From assembly GCA_020284085.1 (NCBI GenBank), contig JACEVL010000479.1:774103-838102 (forward strand): a stretch of 64,000 bases of DNA, read 5' to 3'. The notes under the pieces were generated by a model. The model searched no databases and was not told the origin of the DNA. It saw only the letters and a program-made list of their open reading frames with translations. This DNA is from Aporrectodea caliginosa (Eukaryota; Annelida; Clitellata; Crassiclitellata; Lumbricidae). This document shows positions 32,972-47,817 of this stretch, one piece after another. The position numbers were made by a program, and so were the translations under genes. Every line of letters starts with the position of its first letter. The first letter of the stretch is position 1.

Positions 32972-34204
32972 ATAAATGCATAAATAAAAATAATATAGGT
33001 GTAATTAGCTTTAATTTATGTGGGACTGCTGTTACCACTGTAATTAAAGAAGTCATGTCACTGAGGACTGTGTCACTAAGGGGCATGTAATTATTATAAC
33101 ATCTTTATAATTATAACGTGCGATTATCTAACTACTTCATTTAAAACCATCTTTCTGTTTCTCTGTGACCTTTAAAAGATGTAATGTAAAGTAAACAATT
33201 CATTTCGTTTCATTGGAAGGATTTTCCAGCATTGTGCCAAGTACATGTTAAATGTTTGACAAATATTGGGTCTTCAGCAGACCGGGTTGTGCGTATAAGT
33301 TTACAATGATGTGGTGTTTTCTGGCATACCAGTTAGTCTATACACAATGTATTTGTATTTAATTTCAGCCCTTTGTAATGCTACCGCAAACTTGCTTTAT
33401 GTTGCAGTCGAGATGGTAACCTGTATTCAATTAAGTAGATGCTATATTAGCACTTGCATATACTCAGTAATTGGATACTGAGTATATTAGGCATTGCGGT
33501 ATATTACTGAGTATATTAGGTACTTACTTGGTAGTTCTAAATACGTGTAGTTCAGGAGTCTCCATTCTTCTATTTTGTTTGTCAGTTTGTGCACACAGTA
33601 TCGCATAATATTTCTGTTTGTCACTGATGCTTTCTTGCCTGTTTTTCATGATTGTCCTGTTCTTCTGTTTAAAGGTATCCAATCTAAGACTATTTCTTAT
33701 TTTTCTAATACCTTTCCATACAAACCACACATAAGTTTGATTTTGATCTTCTTACAATAGCTTGCTTCTGTTTGTTCCAAAGTTCTCTTCTCAGCTGCTG
33801 CTTTAGATGTTGTTCTAATGTGTTTTAGGATTTGTTTGCACTTTCCATCAGTATTTCTACTTGTTTTTCGTGTAATTGCACGTTCAATGACCAAAAATAA
33901 ACAAGTTTAATGTAAGCTTTATTGTTATTTTGTGCCTCTTATGGACCATTCGAAATCTTTGTATATGAATTGCGCCTTATCAGTGTGTGCCTTTTTATAG
34001 TAGTTTGGCTGTGTTATCGTTTTTATGTGTGTATTAGACATGTGCCAGTGAAATTTTCATGGGGGTGACCTGTTACTGGTTTAATATGTGGTCTAATGTT
34101 TGATGTTTCGTCCAGCCACTTTATAAAAGACAGTCTCTGCATTTGTGTATCTTTTGAGAAGTTGATGAACATGTTGTTCATTCTGGAAGTTAGCATCACT
34201 TAAT

Positions 34205-34485
34205 GGGTGTGCTCGCTAGTGTAGTGTTGTGCGTGCTGAACTGTCATTCGAGAGGTCAGAGGTTTAAATCCCACCAGGACAGAAATTTGGTTCGAATTTC
34301 TGCCCCACTTGCACCCCCTAATGAACTCAGCTTTGAGGTAGTGCACCGACTGTAGATGGGAAGATGACACGGCGAGGGAGAGGACTGGTCACCCACCCGC
34401 ATATGCCGAGGCTAAGAAAATGAAGTAGCTAACACTTCATACCCATGGCTGCCCCAGGGCTAGCTTAAGGGACTGCTCCTCTGTT
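34205..34485 (+). mobile_element. tRNA-derived SINE family 1 in unit A
   Basis: tRNA-like head with B box AGGTTTAAATCCCACC at about 34259. The body includes CCACTTGCACCCCCTAATGA, CGCATATGCCGAGGCTAAG and TTCATACCCATGGCTGCCCC. It is present at the same place in units B (about 36891) and C (about 43826), so it was inserted before the unit was duplicated. Confidence 0.75.
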
Positions 34486-34588
34486 CTTCTTCTACAGTGT
34501 AACTGGTAGCACCTCTATGGTACAGTACCCAGAAAGTGCTATGAGAGTGTTCAGTTACATACATACACTGTACGTGCAAGCTTTACAG

Positions 34589-34909
34589 CAGCGGTTCCCA
34601 AACTTCTCTGGGTTGGGACCTCACTTGTGAATATCTTGGCAGTCTCGGTACCCATCGTGTAAAATGAAGCATTATGTACTAAAATTTGCTTTGTAAATTG
34701 GCATTGAAATGTGCAAATTTACATACAACGTGTCGAAATTGGCATATTTAAAGCATTAAAAGGAAACCCCATTCATTCATTCATTTATGGTTATGGTTAT
34801 GGTTATTGCCAAATGTTGTTCAGAAGAAATAAATGTGTCTCAAAACAATTTGGCGACCCGCTTGCCAGAGCTTCATTTTGGGTCGCAACCCAAAGTTTGA
34901 GAAATGCTG
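34589..34909. mobile_element. hAT-type MITE with 8-bp target-site duplication
   Basis: It starts CAGCGGTTCCCAAACTT and ends AAAGTTTGAGAAATGCTG. Both sides carry the 8-bp duplication CTTTACAG (34581-34588 and 34910-34917). End sequence and duplication length are those of hAT transposons. There is no transposase. Unit B has the identical insertion (37279-37599) and unit C a shorter one (44206-44492). Confidence 0.88.
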
Positions 34910-34977
34910 CTTTACAGAATTGCTCATTTCTTGTACGACAACACACGGAATTAGATTCACATGGGCATAAGAGGAGA

Positions 34978-35424
34978 GGGGTCGTCCATTAATTATGTCA
35001 ACAAATTTAAGGCAGTTTTTGACCCCCTCCACCCCCCTTGTCAACAACTGTCAAACATTGACAGACCCCCTAAAAAATTATGCCAACAATCCCAGAACCC
35101 CACCCCCTCCACAAAAAGAAATAAAATGGCTCAATACATGTAGAATCATGTTTTCAAATTTTTTACACTAAAAATGCAATCTCGAATTTCAAAATATATG
35201 AGTTTAGTTTATTACCAGCATTTTAGTAGTATTAAACATTAAGCACTTTATAAATTTTTAGCATTACTTAATGTTTTCGCTACCATTTTGAAGGGTCTGT
35301 GTTGATTCATTGGAAAAAAATTTGTTGACGTCAAATTGTACCGAACCCCCTCCCCCCTTGTCAACAACTGTCAGACTTTCCCTCCCCCTCCCCTATTTTG
35401 TTGACATAATTAATGGACGACCCC
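34978..35424. mobile_element. 447-bp MITE with GGGGTCGTCCATTAATTATG termini
   Basis: The left end GGGGTCGTCCATTAATTATG, then TCAACAAA, is inverted at the right end, about 28 bp. Inside each end the motif CCTTGTCAACAACTGTCA appears in direct orientation next to C-rich tracts. Copies sit at 37668-38113 (unit B) and 44561-45006 (unit C). The superfamily is unknown; no clear long target-site duplication is seen. Confidence 0.8.
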
Positions 35425-35727
35425 AGACCTGCTGTATTTTTTTTAACCGCTATGTGTAGGTCCTAGATCAGTTCTGTTCTGTTGTGACTTGTGATATTAT
35501 TTTTGTGTTAAAGGACATGAATTTTGTTTGTGAGTCTCTAGTATTTGCACTGCTTCACCATTGCGCTTGCAACGTTTCTAACAGTTTGTGTTTCAGCTTT
35601 TGATTTTGAACAGCAAGGATATCATTTAGTCAGGACAAGAATTATTTTCTTTTCACTTGTGGTGTCAGACGTTGTGCTGTCCTGTTTAAAATCTCAAGTC
35701 AGTGGATTGAATCCGACAGTTTCATAC

Positions 35728-38417
35728 ACTGTAATTAAAGAAGTCATGTCACTGAGGACTGCTGTCACTAAGGGGCATGTAATTATTATAACGTCTTTAT
35801 AATTATAACGTGCGATTATCTAACTACTTCATTTAAAACCATCTTTCTGTTTCTATGTGACTTTAAAAGATGTAATGTAAAGTAAACAATTCGTTTCATT
35901 GGAAGGATTTTCCAGCACTGTGCCAAGTACATGTTAAATGTTTGACAAAAATTGGTCTTCAGCAGACCGGGTTGTGCGTATAAGTTTACAATGATGTGGT
36001 GTTTTCTGGCATACCAGTTAGTCTATACACAATGTATTTGTATTTAATTTCAGCCCTTTGTAATGCTACCGCAAACTTGCTTTATGTTGCAGTCGAGATG
36101 GTAACCTGTATTCAATTAAGTAGATGCTATATTAGCACTTGCATATACTCAGTAATTGGATACTGAGTATATTAGGCATTGCGGTATATTACTGAGTATA
36201 TTAGGTACTTACTTGGTAGTTCTAAATACGTGTAGTTCAGGAGTCTCCATTCTTCTATTTTGTTTGTCAGTTTGTGCACACAGTATCGCATAATATTTCT
36301 GTTTGTCACTGATGCTTTCTTGCCTGTTTTTCATGATTGTCCTGTTCTTCTGTTTAAAGGTATCCAATCTAAGACTATTTCTTATTTTTCTAATACCTTT
36401 CCATACAAACCACACATAAGTTTGATTTTGATCTTCTTACAATAGCTTGCTTCTGTTTGTTCCAAAGTTCTCTTCTCAGCTGCTGCTTTAGATGTTGTTC
36501 TAATGTGTTTTAGGATTTGTTTGCACTTTCCATCAGTATTTCTACTTGTTTTTCGTGTAATTGCACGTTCAATGACCAAAAATAAACAAGTTTAATGTAA
36601 GCTTTATTGTTATTTTGTGCCTCTTATGGACCATTCGAAATCTTTGTATATGAATTGCGCCTTATCAGTGTGTGCCTTTTTATAGTAGTTTGGCTGTGTT
36701 ATCGTTTTTATGTGTGTATTAGACATGTGCCAGTGAAATTTTCATGGGGGTGACCTGTTACTGGTTTAATATGTGGTCTAATGTTTGATGTTTCGTCCAG
36801 CCACTTTATAAAAGACAGTCTCTGCATTTGTGTATCTTTTGAGAAGTTGATGAACATGTTGTTCATTCTGGAAGTTAGCATCACTTAATGGGTGTGCTCG
36901 CTAGTGTAGTGTTGTGCGTGCTGAACTGTCATTCGAGAGGTCAGAGGTTTAAATCCCACCAGGACAGAAATTTGGTTCGAATTTCTGCTCCACTTGCACC
37001 CCCTAACGAAGTCAGCTTTGAGGAGTACCGGTACACCGACTGTAGATGGGAAGATGACACGGCGAGGGAGAGGACTGGTCACCCACCCTCATATGCCGAG
37101 GCTAAGAAAATGAAGTAGCTAACACTTCATACCCATGGCTGCCCCAGGGCTAGCTTAAGGGACTGCTCCTCTGTTCTTCTTCTACAGTGTAACTGGTAGC
37201 ACCTCTATGGTACAGTACCCAGAAAGTGCTATGAGAGTGTTCAGTTACATACATACACTGTACGTGCAAGCTTTACAGCAGCGGTTCCCAAACTTCTCTG
37301 GGTTGGGACCTCACTTGTGAATATCTTGGCAGTCTCGGTACCCATCGTGTAAAATGAAGCATTATGTACTAAAATTTGCTTTGTAAATTGGCATTGAAAT
37401 GTGCAAATTTACATACAACGTGTCGAAATTGGCATATTTAAAGCATTAAAAGGAAACCCCATTCATTCATTCATTTATGGTTATGGTTATGGTTATTGCC
37501 AAATGTTGTTCAGAAGAAATAAATGTGTCTCAAAACAATTTGGCGACCCGCTTGCCAGAGCTTCATTTTGGGTCGCAACCCAAAGTTTGAGAAATGCTGC
37601 TTTACAGAATTGCTCATTTCTTGTACGACAACACACGGAATTAGATTCACATGGGCATAAGAGGAGAGGGGTCGTCCATTAATTATGTCAACAAATTTAA
37701 GGCAGTTTTTGACCCCCTCCACCCCCCTTGTCAACAACTGTCAAACATTGACAGACCCCCTAAAAAATTATGCCAACAATCCCAGAACCCCACCCCCTCC
37801 ACAAAAAGAAATAAAATGGCTCAATACATGTAGAATCATGTTTTCAAATTTTTTACACTAAAAATGCAATCTCGAATTTCAAAATATATGAGTTTAGTTT
37901 ATTACCAGCATTTTAGTAGTATTAAACATTAAGCACTTTATAAATTTTAGCATTACTTAATGTTTTCGCTACCATTTTGAAGGGTCTGTGTTGATTCATT
38001 GGAAAAAAATTTGTTGACATCAAATTGTACCGAACCCCCTCCCCCCTTGTCAACAACTGTCAGACTTTTCCACCCCCTCCCCTATTTTGTTGACATAATT
38101 AATGGACGACCCCAGACCTGCTGTATTTTTTTTAACCGCTATGTGTAGGTCCTAGATCAGTTCTGTTCTGTTGTGACTTGTGATATTATTTTTGTGTTAA
38201 AGGACATGAATTTTGTTTGTGAGTCTCTAGTATTTGCACTGCTTCACCATTGCGCTTGCAACGTTTCTAACAGTTTGTGTTTCAGCTTTTGATTTTGAAC
38301 AGCAAGGATATCATTTAGTCAGGACAAGAATTATTTTCTTTTCACTTGTGGTGTCAGACGTTGTGCTGTCCTGTTTAAAATCTCAAGTCAGTGGATTGAA
38401 TCCGACAGTTTCATACA
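35728..38417 (+). repeat. 2.7-kb segmental unit, copy B
   Basis: Tandem to copy A with only scattered substitutions (for example ACCGGTAC-type changes near 37026). It contains the same SINE (about 36891), hAT MITE (37279-37599) and 447-bp element (37668-38113). It ends at GACAGTTTCATACA, where sequence switches to the spacer (GAATTAACTATTTATTTG). Confidence 0.9.
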
Positions 38418-39848
38418 GAATTAACTATTTATTTGAATATTCAAGAATTTCCCGTTAAATGTGTCACTCAAAACAAATCTTTCTGATTTTAATTACCGAA
38501 TTTTGTAGTAAAGAGTTCTCTTTTATTGAGTAAATGTGTTGAAATGCTTTTAATGAATATAGCACCCATGGCACTATGCAGATAAAGTTTCCTGACTAGA
38601 TTCTACTAATAAGGATGCAGTAGCCAATTGGTTTATGTGCTCACATTGTAACAAAGACTCTACGGGTGTTAGTATCCCTGACACTGTTACTGTATTGTGA
38701 CCTGGAGTAAGTCCTTTCTACACAACTGCTCAGTGCCATTGACTGATGCTTTGTCATTTAGATAGTGACACCTAATATGTATAATAAAGGAAGTCTGCAG
38801 AGTGTCATGAAGATCTGAAGAGTAAGTATATTCATAGGCACTGCAGTCAACAAAGTAGTGAAGCTATAGACATTGACACCAATTCTGAAATTTGTTCTGC
38901 TCTGGGAGGAAATGTAAAAAAGATCTGAACCCAATGCTAGTGTAACAGTGTATGTACATGGATATGGATGTAAACTGCAGGAAACTTTTTAGATGTTTTG
39001 GTTCAAAATGATAAAATTTGAGGTTTTCAGCTTTTGGAGAATGTTAATTTTAATGCCCTTTAGGTAATAATCTGATGTTAATTGCATCTAGCATGAATAA
39101 TTCCAGATTGTGGATGCTGAACTTGTGGCATGTTTAATTTGATTTTTGTTTAAAATTTATTTTAATCTTGCTTAAGTAAGCGCACATTTATGGCCGTCTT
39201 GGAAGATCCACGATTCTTCGAAATGGGGTCCAGGACCAACATGAAATCAAGGTTTCTACAATATGCCTTTCCAAATGACTGTATCAATTCAGAACATCAC
39301 TTTTTATTTAACATTTAACTATAGTTTGTCATTTGTGTAAGCCTAGTATTAGTTTGATATACATGTATATGATTATCTGTTTTCAAAGACGTTGTTTATA
39401 GTGTCCGGAATTTTAGACAATGACTGTTAATAGTGAAGAACTAGTGACTGTCTTTGTAAGATATCTCTGTCATGTTTATTTTTGCATTAAGGAATTGAAT
39501 GTTCATGCTTCGTTTATGACTGAATTATATTTTCTATTTTAATTGATTTTCCAGAGTTCAAGAAAACATGAAGGGAAAATACCTGCTGTGAAAAATTGCA
39601 ACTATTATTGCAACTCTTCCTCATCTCTCTCCCCTCTTTGACTTGACACAGTCAAGCCCGCATTAAGGGGGTTACTAAGGGTGCTGCGGCACCCGGGCCT
39701 GAAGCTTTAAGGGGCTGAACATTTTTGGAAATGAAGAAATATTTTGGTTAATGAGCAGAGGGGGCCTTTGGAAGGTAATGACAGCACCCAGGCCCACACT
39801 AGCCTAATTGCGGCCCTGGACATAGTGCTCGCACATCTACCCATACCC

Positions 39849-39885
<37 letters not shown>

Positions 39886-39903
39886 TCGTCTGTCTGTCTG
39901 TCC

Positions 39904-39973
<70 letters not shown>

Positions 39974-40013
39974 TCGTCTGTCTGTCTGTTCGTCTGTCTG
40001 TTCGTCTGTCTGT

Positions 40014-40048
<35 letters not shown>

Positions 40049-40947
40049 TTCTGTGACTTGACGCCGTGCTTTTGGTGTGCTTGTGCCTTGCGCTTAGCTA
40101 TTCCGTAGCTCTTTAGTAAGACATTTTCCAGATAACGATTACATTCTTCAGCCCGGAGGCTCCTCAATTATTCCATGCTCATTTTACTATGTGGATTCGC
40201 ACATGACCCCAAAACGGCCGACATCAATGTTGATATGGCTCATAGCAATGCTATGCACTTTGGTGGCCATCTAAGGCCCTATTATATGGGCCTAATAGGT
40301 GCTCGTGGGCCCAACGAACGTGATTGTCAGAAGCGAGCTTTCACGAGCGTGGTACCCAGGCGCGTAACTAGCATTACGCAATTAAGCAACTGCGTAAAGA
40401 TGTCAACAGCTCTCAATAGCTACAAACCATTTAGATTACTTATTGACATTCTGGATTAGGCGGCTAGGTCTACTATTATTCGTTGAATTACTTATTGACA
40501 TTCTAAATTACTATTATTCGTTGAATTTCTATTGTGCAGACTTTGTTATCGTGAGGTCGGCAAACATTTTCCTTTGCAGACGCTAACTCCTGACTCTGGA
40601 AATTTCGTGGCAATTGTGAAATTTCGATCACAGACTGACACTATTTTAAATCATCTTAGGCTTATGTCATCTGTTCCACGCAATGCCCTGTAGGCCCTAC
40701 ATAAGTCCGTTGATTCGAAATGAGCTGATCCACCTGTGTGCCTGTGTGGTCAGTAAACTCGATACAGTATTTTCGCAGAATGTGACGGTGACGGCTTAAG
40801 CTTTATTATTTGCTGTGAGCGCAGATATCAGCAGCAGAAGTGACAGAACAGATATCGGTCTGCTTATCAAAGTTGATGGCGGTAACAACCCCGGTTCTCA
40901 GAATGTGGTAAAAGAACAATTTACAGCTTTCATCCTAACTCGTAGGG
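38418..40947 (+). repeat. 2.5-kb spacer, copy 1, with left-flank module
   Basis: Nearly identical to 45303-47817. It holds a SINE family 2 copy (about 38615-38790), the CTGT microsatellite (39848-40051) and the left-flank module (40357-40947) that also precedes array 1. No gene is recognised. Confidence 0.9.
39848..40051. repeat. (CTGT)n microsatellite, interrupted
   Basis: About 200 bp of CTGT broken by several TTCGTCTG and TCCGTCTG interruptions. The paralogous tract at 46733-46921 has no interruption. The reading frames through it are repeat artefacts. Confidence 0.95.
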
Positions 40948-41961
40948 AGCAAGAGAGCGTATTGAGGAAAGGGAGGAACAGAGAGAAATAGAGGGTAGGG
41001 AGAGAGCAAATGGTGGGTAGGAAATAAGAGAGCAAATGGAGAGAAGGGAGGCAGAGAGTAAAATGGATGGTATAGAGGAGGAGAGCGAAATGTAGGGTAG
41101 GGAGGAAGAGAGTGAACGGAAGGAAGAGGCGCAAATGGAGGAAAAAGAAGAAGAGAGCGAAATGGAGGTTAGTGAGGAAGAAAGCGAAATGGAGGCGAGG
41201 GAGGAAGAGAGCGAAATGGAGGAAAGGGAGAAAGAGAGCGAAATGGACGAAAGGGAGGAAGAGAGCGAAATGGAGGTTAGGGAGGAAGAGAGCGCGTATT
41301 GGAGTGGTAGGGAGGAAGAGAGCGAAAGGAAGGAAAGGGAAGAAGAGAGCGAAATGGAGTGGTAGGGAGGAAGAGAGCGAAATGGAGGAAAGAGAGGAAG
41401 AGCGCAAATGGAGGAAAGGGAGGAAGAGAGCGAAGTGGAGGGAAGGGAGGAAGAGAGCGAAATGGAGGAAAGGGAGGAAGAGAGCGAAATGAGAGGAAAG
41501 GGAGGAAGAGAGCGAAATAGAGGAAAGGGAGGAAGAGAGCGAAATGGAGGAAAGGGAGGAAGAGAGCGAAATGGAGGGTAGGGAGGAAGAGAGCGAAATG
41601 GAGGGAAAGGGAGGAAGAGATGAAATGGAGGGTGGGGAGGAAGAGAGTGAAATGGAGTGAAAGGGAGGAAGAGAGCGAAATGGAGTGGAAAGGGAAGAAG
41701 AGAGCGAAATGGAGGCTAAGAGAAGAGAGCGAAATGGAGGTAGGGAGGAAGAGAGCGAAATAGAGGAAAGGGAGGAAGAGATCGAATGGAGTGGAAAGGG
41801 AGGAAGAGAGTGAAATGGAGGAATGGAGGAAGAGAGCGGAAATGGAGGATAGGAGGAAGAGAGTGAAATGGAGGGTAGGGAGGAAGAGAGCAGAAATGGA
41901 GGAAAGGGAGGAAGAGATCGAAATGGAGGAAAGGGAGGAAGAGAGCGAAATGGAGGAATGG
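40948..41961 (+). repeat. Homopurine minisatellite array 3
   Basis: About 1 kb of 27-bp-type units (GAAATGGAGGAAAGGGAGG with AAGAGAGC), with frequent GAGGGTAGGGAGG variants. There is no 24-bp section. It ends at GAGGAATGGTGCTG, where it is fused to the interior of a 2.7-kb unit (GCTGTATTTTTTAACCGC). This marks a duplication breakpoint. Confidence 0.95.
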
Positions 41962-44900
41962 TGCTGTATTTTTTAACCGCTATGTGTAGGTCCTAGATCA
42001 GTTCTGTTCTGTTGTGACTTGTGATATTATTTTTGTGTTAAAGGACATGAATTTTGTTTGTGAGTCTCTAGTATTTGCACTGCTTCACCATTGCGCTTGC
42101 AACGTTTCTAACAGTTTGTGTTTCAGCTTTTGATTTTGAACAGCAAGGATATCATTTAGTCAGGACAAGAATTATTTTCTTTTCACTTGTGGTGTCAGAC
42201 GTTGTGCTGTCCTGTTTAAAATCTCAAGTCAGTGGATTGAATCCGACAGTTTCATACACTGTAATTAAAGAAGTCATGTCACTGAGGACTGTGTCACTAA
42301 GGGGCATGTAATTATTATAACATCTTTATAATTATAACGTGCGATTATCTAACTACTTCATTTAAAACCATCTTTCTGTTTCTCTGTGACCTTTAAAAGA
42401 TGTAATGTAAAGTAAACAATTCATTTCGTTTCATTGGAAGGATTTTCCAGCATTGTGCCAAGTACATGTTAAATGTTTGACAAATATTGGGTCTTCAGCA
42501 GACCGGGTTGTGTGTATAAGTTGACAATGATGTGGTGTCTTCTGGCATACCAGTTAGTCTATACACAATGTATTTGTATTTAATTTTTAGACCTTTGTAA
42601 TGTTACCGCAAACTTGCTTTATGTTGCAGTCGAGATGGTAACCTGTATTCAATTAAGTAGATGCTATATTAGCACTTGCATATACTCAGTAGTAGAAACT
42701 GAGTATATTAGGTATTGAGGTATATAACTGAGTATATTAGGTACTTACTTGGTAGTTCTAAATACGTGTGGTTCAGGTGTCTCCAGTCTTCTATTTTCTT
42801 TGTCAGTTTCTGCACACAATATCGCATAATATTTCTGTTTGTCACTGATGCTTTCTTGCCCGTTTTTCATGATTGTCTTCTAATCTAATCTAATCTAATC
42901 TGAACATTTGTAAAGCGCTTCTCACAGCAGAGCTATTCAGAAGCGCTCTCAGCGTGACAGGCCCGAGAAAAGAGAAAGGTCTTTAAGCAGCGAAGAGAAG
43001 GTATCCCCTCCAGAATCCTACGAATTGCAGGGGAAGGTCATTCCATATTGGACCCACTACAGCGAAAGCCCGATGCTGGGTTAATGAGGTTCGCGACCGA
43101 GGTACAAAAAGATCAAGCCGGTCAGCAGAACGAAGAGGGCGAGAAGAACGTGCAGATAGTGGCTTACACATTAAGTCACAAAGGTACCTAGGAGCCAAGC
43201 CCTGCTGGGACTTAGTAACTAGGAGCAGGATCTTGTACTTGATTCTAGCCGAGAGAGAGGGAGCCATACGCATGTCTTATTCTTCCATTTAAAGGTATCC
43301 AATCTGAGACGGGATATTTTTTATTTTTCTAATGCCTTTCCATACAAACCACACATAAGTTTGATTTTGATCTTCTTACAATAGCTTCTGCTTGTTCCCG
43401 AGGTCTCTTCTCAGCTGCTGCTTTAGATGTTTTGCTAATTTGTTTTAGGATTACTTTGCACTTTCGATCAGTATTTCTACTTGTTTTTCGTGTAATTTCA
43501 CGTTCAATGACCAAAAATAAACAAGTTTAATGTAAGCTTTATTGTTATTTTGTGCCTCTTATGGACCATTCGAAATCTTTGTATATGAATCGCGCCTTAT
43601 CAGTGTGTGCCTTTTTATAGTAGCTTGGCTGTGTTATCGTTTTTATGTGTGTATTATACATGTGCCAGTGAAATTTTCATGGGGGTGACCTGTTACTGGT
43701 TTAATATGTGGTCTTATGTTTGATGTTTCGTCCAGCTACTTTATAAAAGACAGTGTCTACATTTGTGTATCTTTTGAGAAGTTGATGAGCATGTTGTTCA
43801 TTCTGGAATTCAGCATCACTTAATGGGTGTGCTCGCTAGTGTAGTGGTGTGCGTGCTGAACTGTCATTCGAGAGGTCAGAGGTTTAAATCCCACCAGGGC
43901 AGAAATTTGGTTCGAATTTCTGCCCCACTTGCACCCCCTAATGAACTCAGCTTTGAGGAGTGCACCGACTTTAGATGGGAAGATGAGACAGCGAGGGAGA
44001 GGACTGGCCACCCACCCGCATATGCCGAGGCTAAGTAAATGAAGTAGCTAACACTTCATACCCATGGCTGCCCCAGGGCTAGCTTAAGGGACTGCTCTTC
44101 TCTTCTTCTTCTACTGTGTAGCTGGTAACACCTCTGTGGTACACTACTCAGAAAGTGCTAGGAGTGTTCGGTTACATACGTACACTGTACATGCAAGCTT
44201 TACAGCAGCGGTTCCCAAACTTCTCTGGGTTGGGACCCACTTGTGAATATCTTGGCAGTCTCGGTACCCATCGTGTAAAATGAAGCATTATTTACTAAAA
44301 TTTGCTTTGTAAATTGGCATTGAAATATGTGAATTTACATACAATGTTTAGAAATTCGCATATTTCAAGCATTGAGAGGAAACTAGTTATAGCCAAATGT
44401 TGTTCCAAAGAAATAATGTTTCTCAACAAAATTTGGCGACCTGCTTGCCACAGCTTCGTTTTGGGTCGTGACCCACAGTTTGGGAAACACTGCTTTACGG
44501 AATTGCTCATTTCTTGTATGACAACACACGGAATTAGATTCACATGGGCATAAGAGGAGAGGGGTCGTCCATTAATTATGTCAACAAATTTAAGGCAGTT
44601 TTTGACCCCCTCCACCCCCCTTGTCAACAACTGTCAAACATTGACAGACCCCCTAAAAAATTATGTCAACAATCCCAGAACCCCACCCCCTCCACAAAAA
44701 GAAATAAAATGGCTCAATACATGTAGAATCATTTTTTCAAATTTTTTACACTAAAAATGCAATCTCGAATTTCAAAATATATGAGTTTAGTTTATTACCA
44801 GCATTTTAGTAGTATTAAACATTAAGCACTTTATAAATTTTAGCATTACTTAATGTTTTCACTACCATTTTGAAGGGTCTGTGTTGATTCATTGGAAAAA

Positions 44901-45302
44901 ATTTGTTGACGTCAAATTGTACCGAACCCCCTCCCCCCCTTGTCAACAACTGTCAAACTTTCCCAAACCCCTCCCTATTTAGTTGACATAATTAATGGAC
45001 GACCCCAGACCTGATGTATTTTTTTTAACCGCTATGTGTAGGTCCTAGATCAGTTCTGTTCTGTTGTGATATTATTTGTATTAAAGGACATGAATTTTGT
45101 TTGCGAGTCTCTAATAGTTGCACTGCTTCACCTTTGCGCTTGCAACGTTTCTAAAGGTTTGTGTTTCAGCTTTTGATTTTGAACAGCAAGGATATCATTT
45201 AGTCAGAACAAGAATTATTTTCTTTTCACTTGTGGTGTCAGACGTTGTGCTGCCCTGTTTAAAATCTCAAGTCAGTGGATTGAATCCGACAGTTTCATAC
45301 AG
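41962..45302 (+). repeat. 2.7-kb segmental unit: partial tail plus copy C
   Basis: 41962-42258 repeats the last 300 bp of a unit; 42259-45302 is a full third unit. It is longer than A and B because a LINE fragment is inserted at about 42877-43283. The SINE (about 43826), hAT MITE (44206-44492, internally shorter) and 447-bp element (44561-45006) are at the same relative places. It ends in the same junction with the spacer as copy B. Confidence 0.9.
42877..43283 (-). mobile_element. L2/CR1-type LINE 3' fragment
   Basis: On the minus strand 43273-42983 reads LSARIKYKILLLVTKSQQGL and then APRYLCDLM, with RSADRLDLFVPRSRT and FAVVGPIWNDLP further on. This is the conserved C-terminus of CR1/L2-type LINE reverse transcriptases. 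The 3' end reaches a short tandem tail (TTAGA on the minus strand, 42878-42900), as expected for such elements. Units A and B have the uninterrupted site, so this insertion came after the unit duplicated. Confidence 0.85.

Positions 45303-47817
<2,515 letters not shown>

Larger units (their letters stand above)
33038..35727 (+). repeat. 2.7-kb segmental unit, copy A
   Basis: It runs from CACTGTAATTAAAGAAGTCA to GACAGTTTCATACA and is followed at once by copy B in the same orientation. Inside are SINE family 1 (about 34205-34485), a hAT-type MITE (34589-34909) and a 447-bp TIR element (34978-35424). No conserved gene is seen; the reading frame at 35545 has no ATG. Confidence 0.9.

Noticed and set aside
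35545..35802. Short signal-peptide-like reading frame (also 38234 and 42075)
   Set aside because: It begins at TTG rather than ATG, lies at the end of a 2.7-kb repeat unit, and has no homology or splice support.
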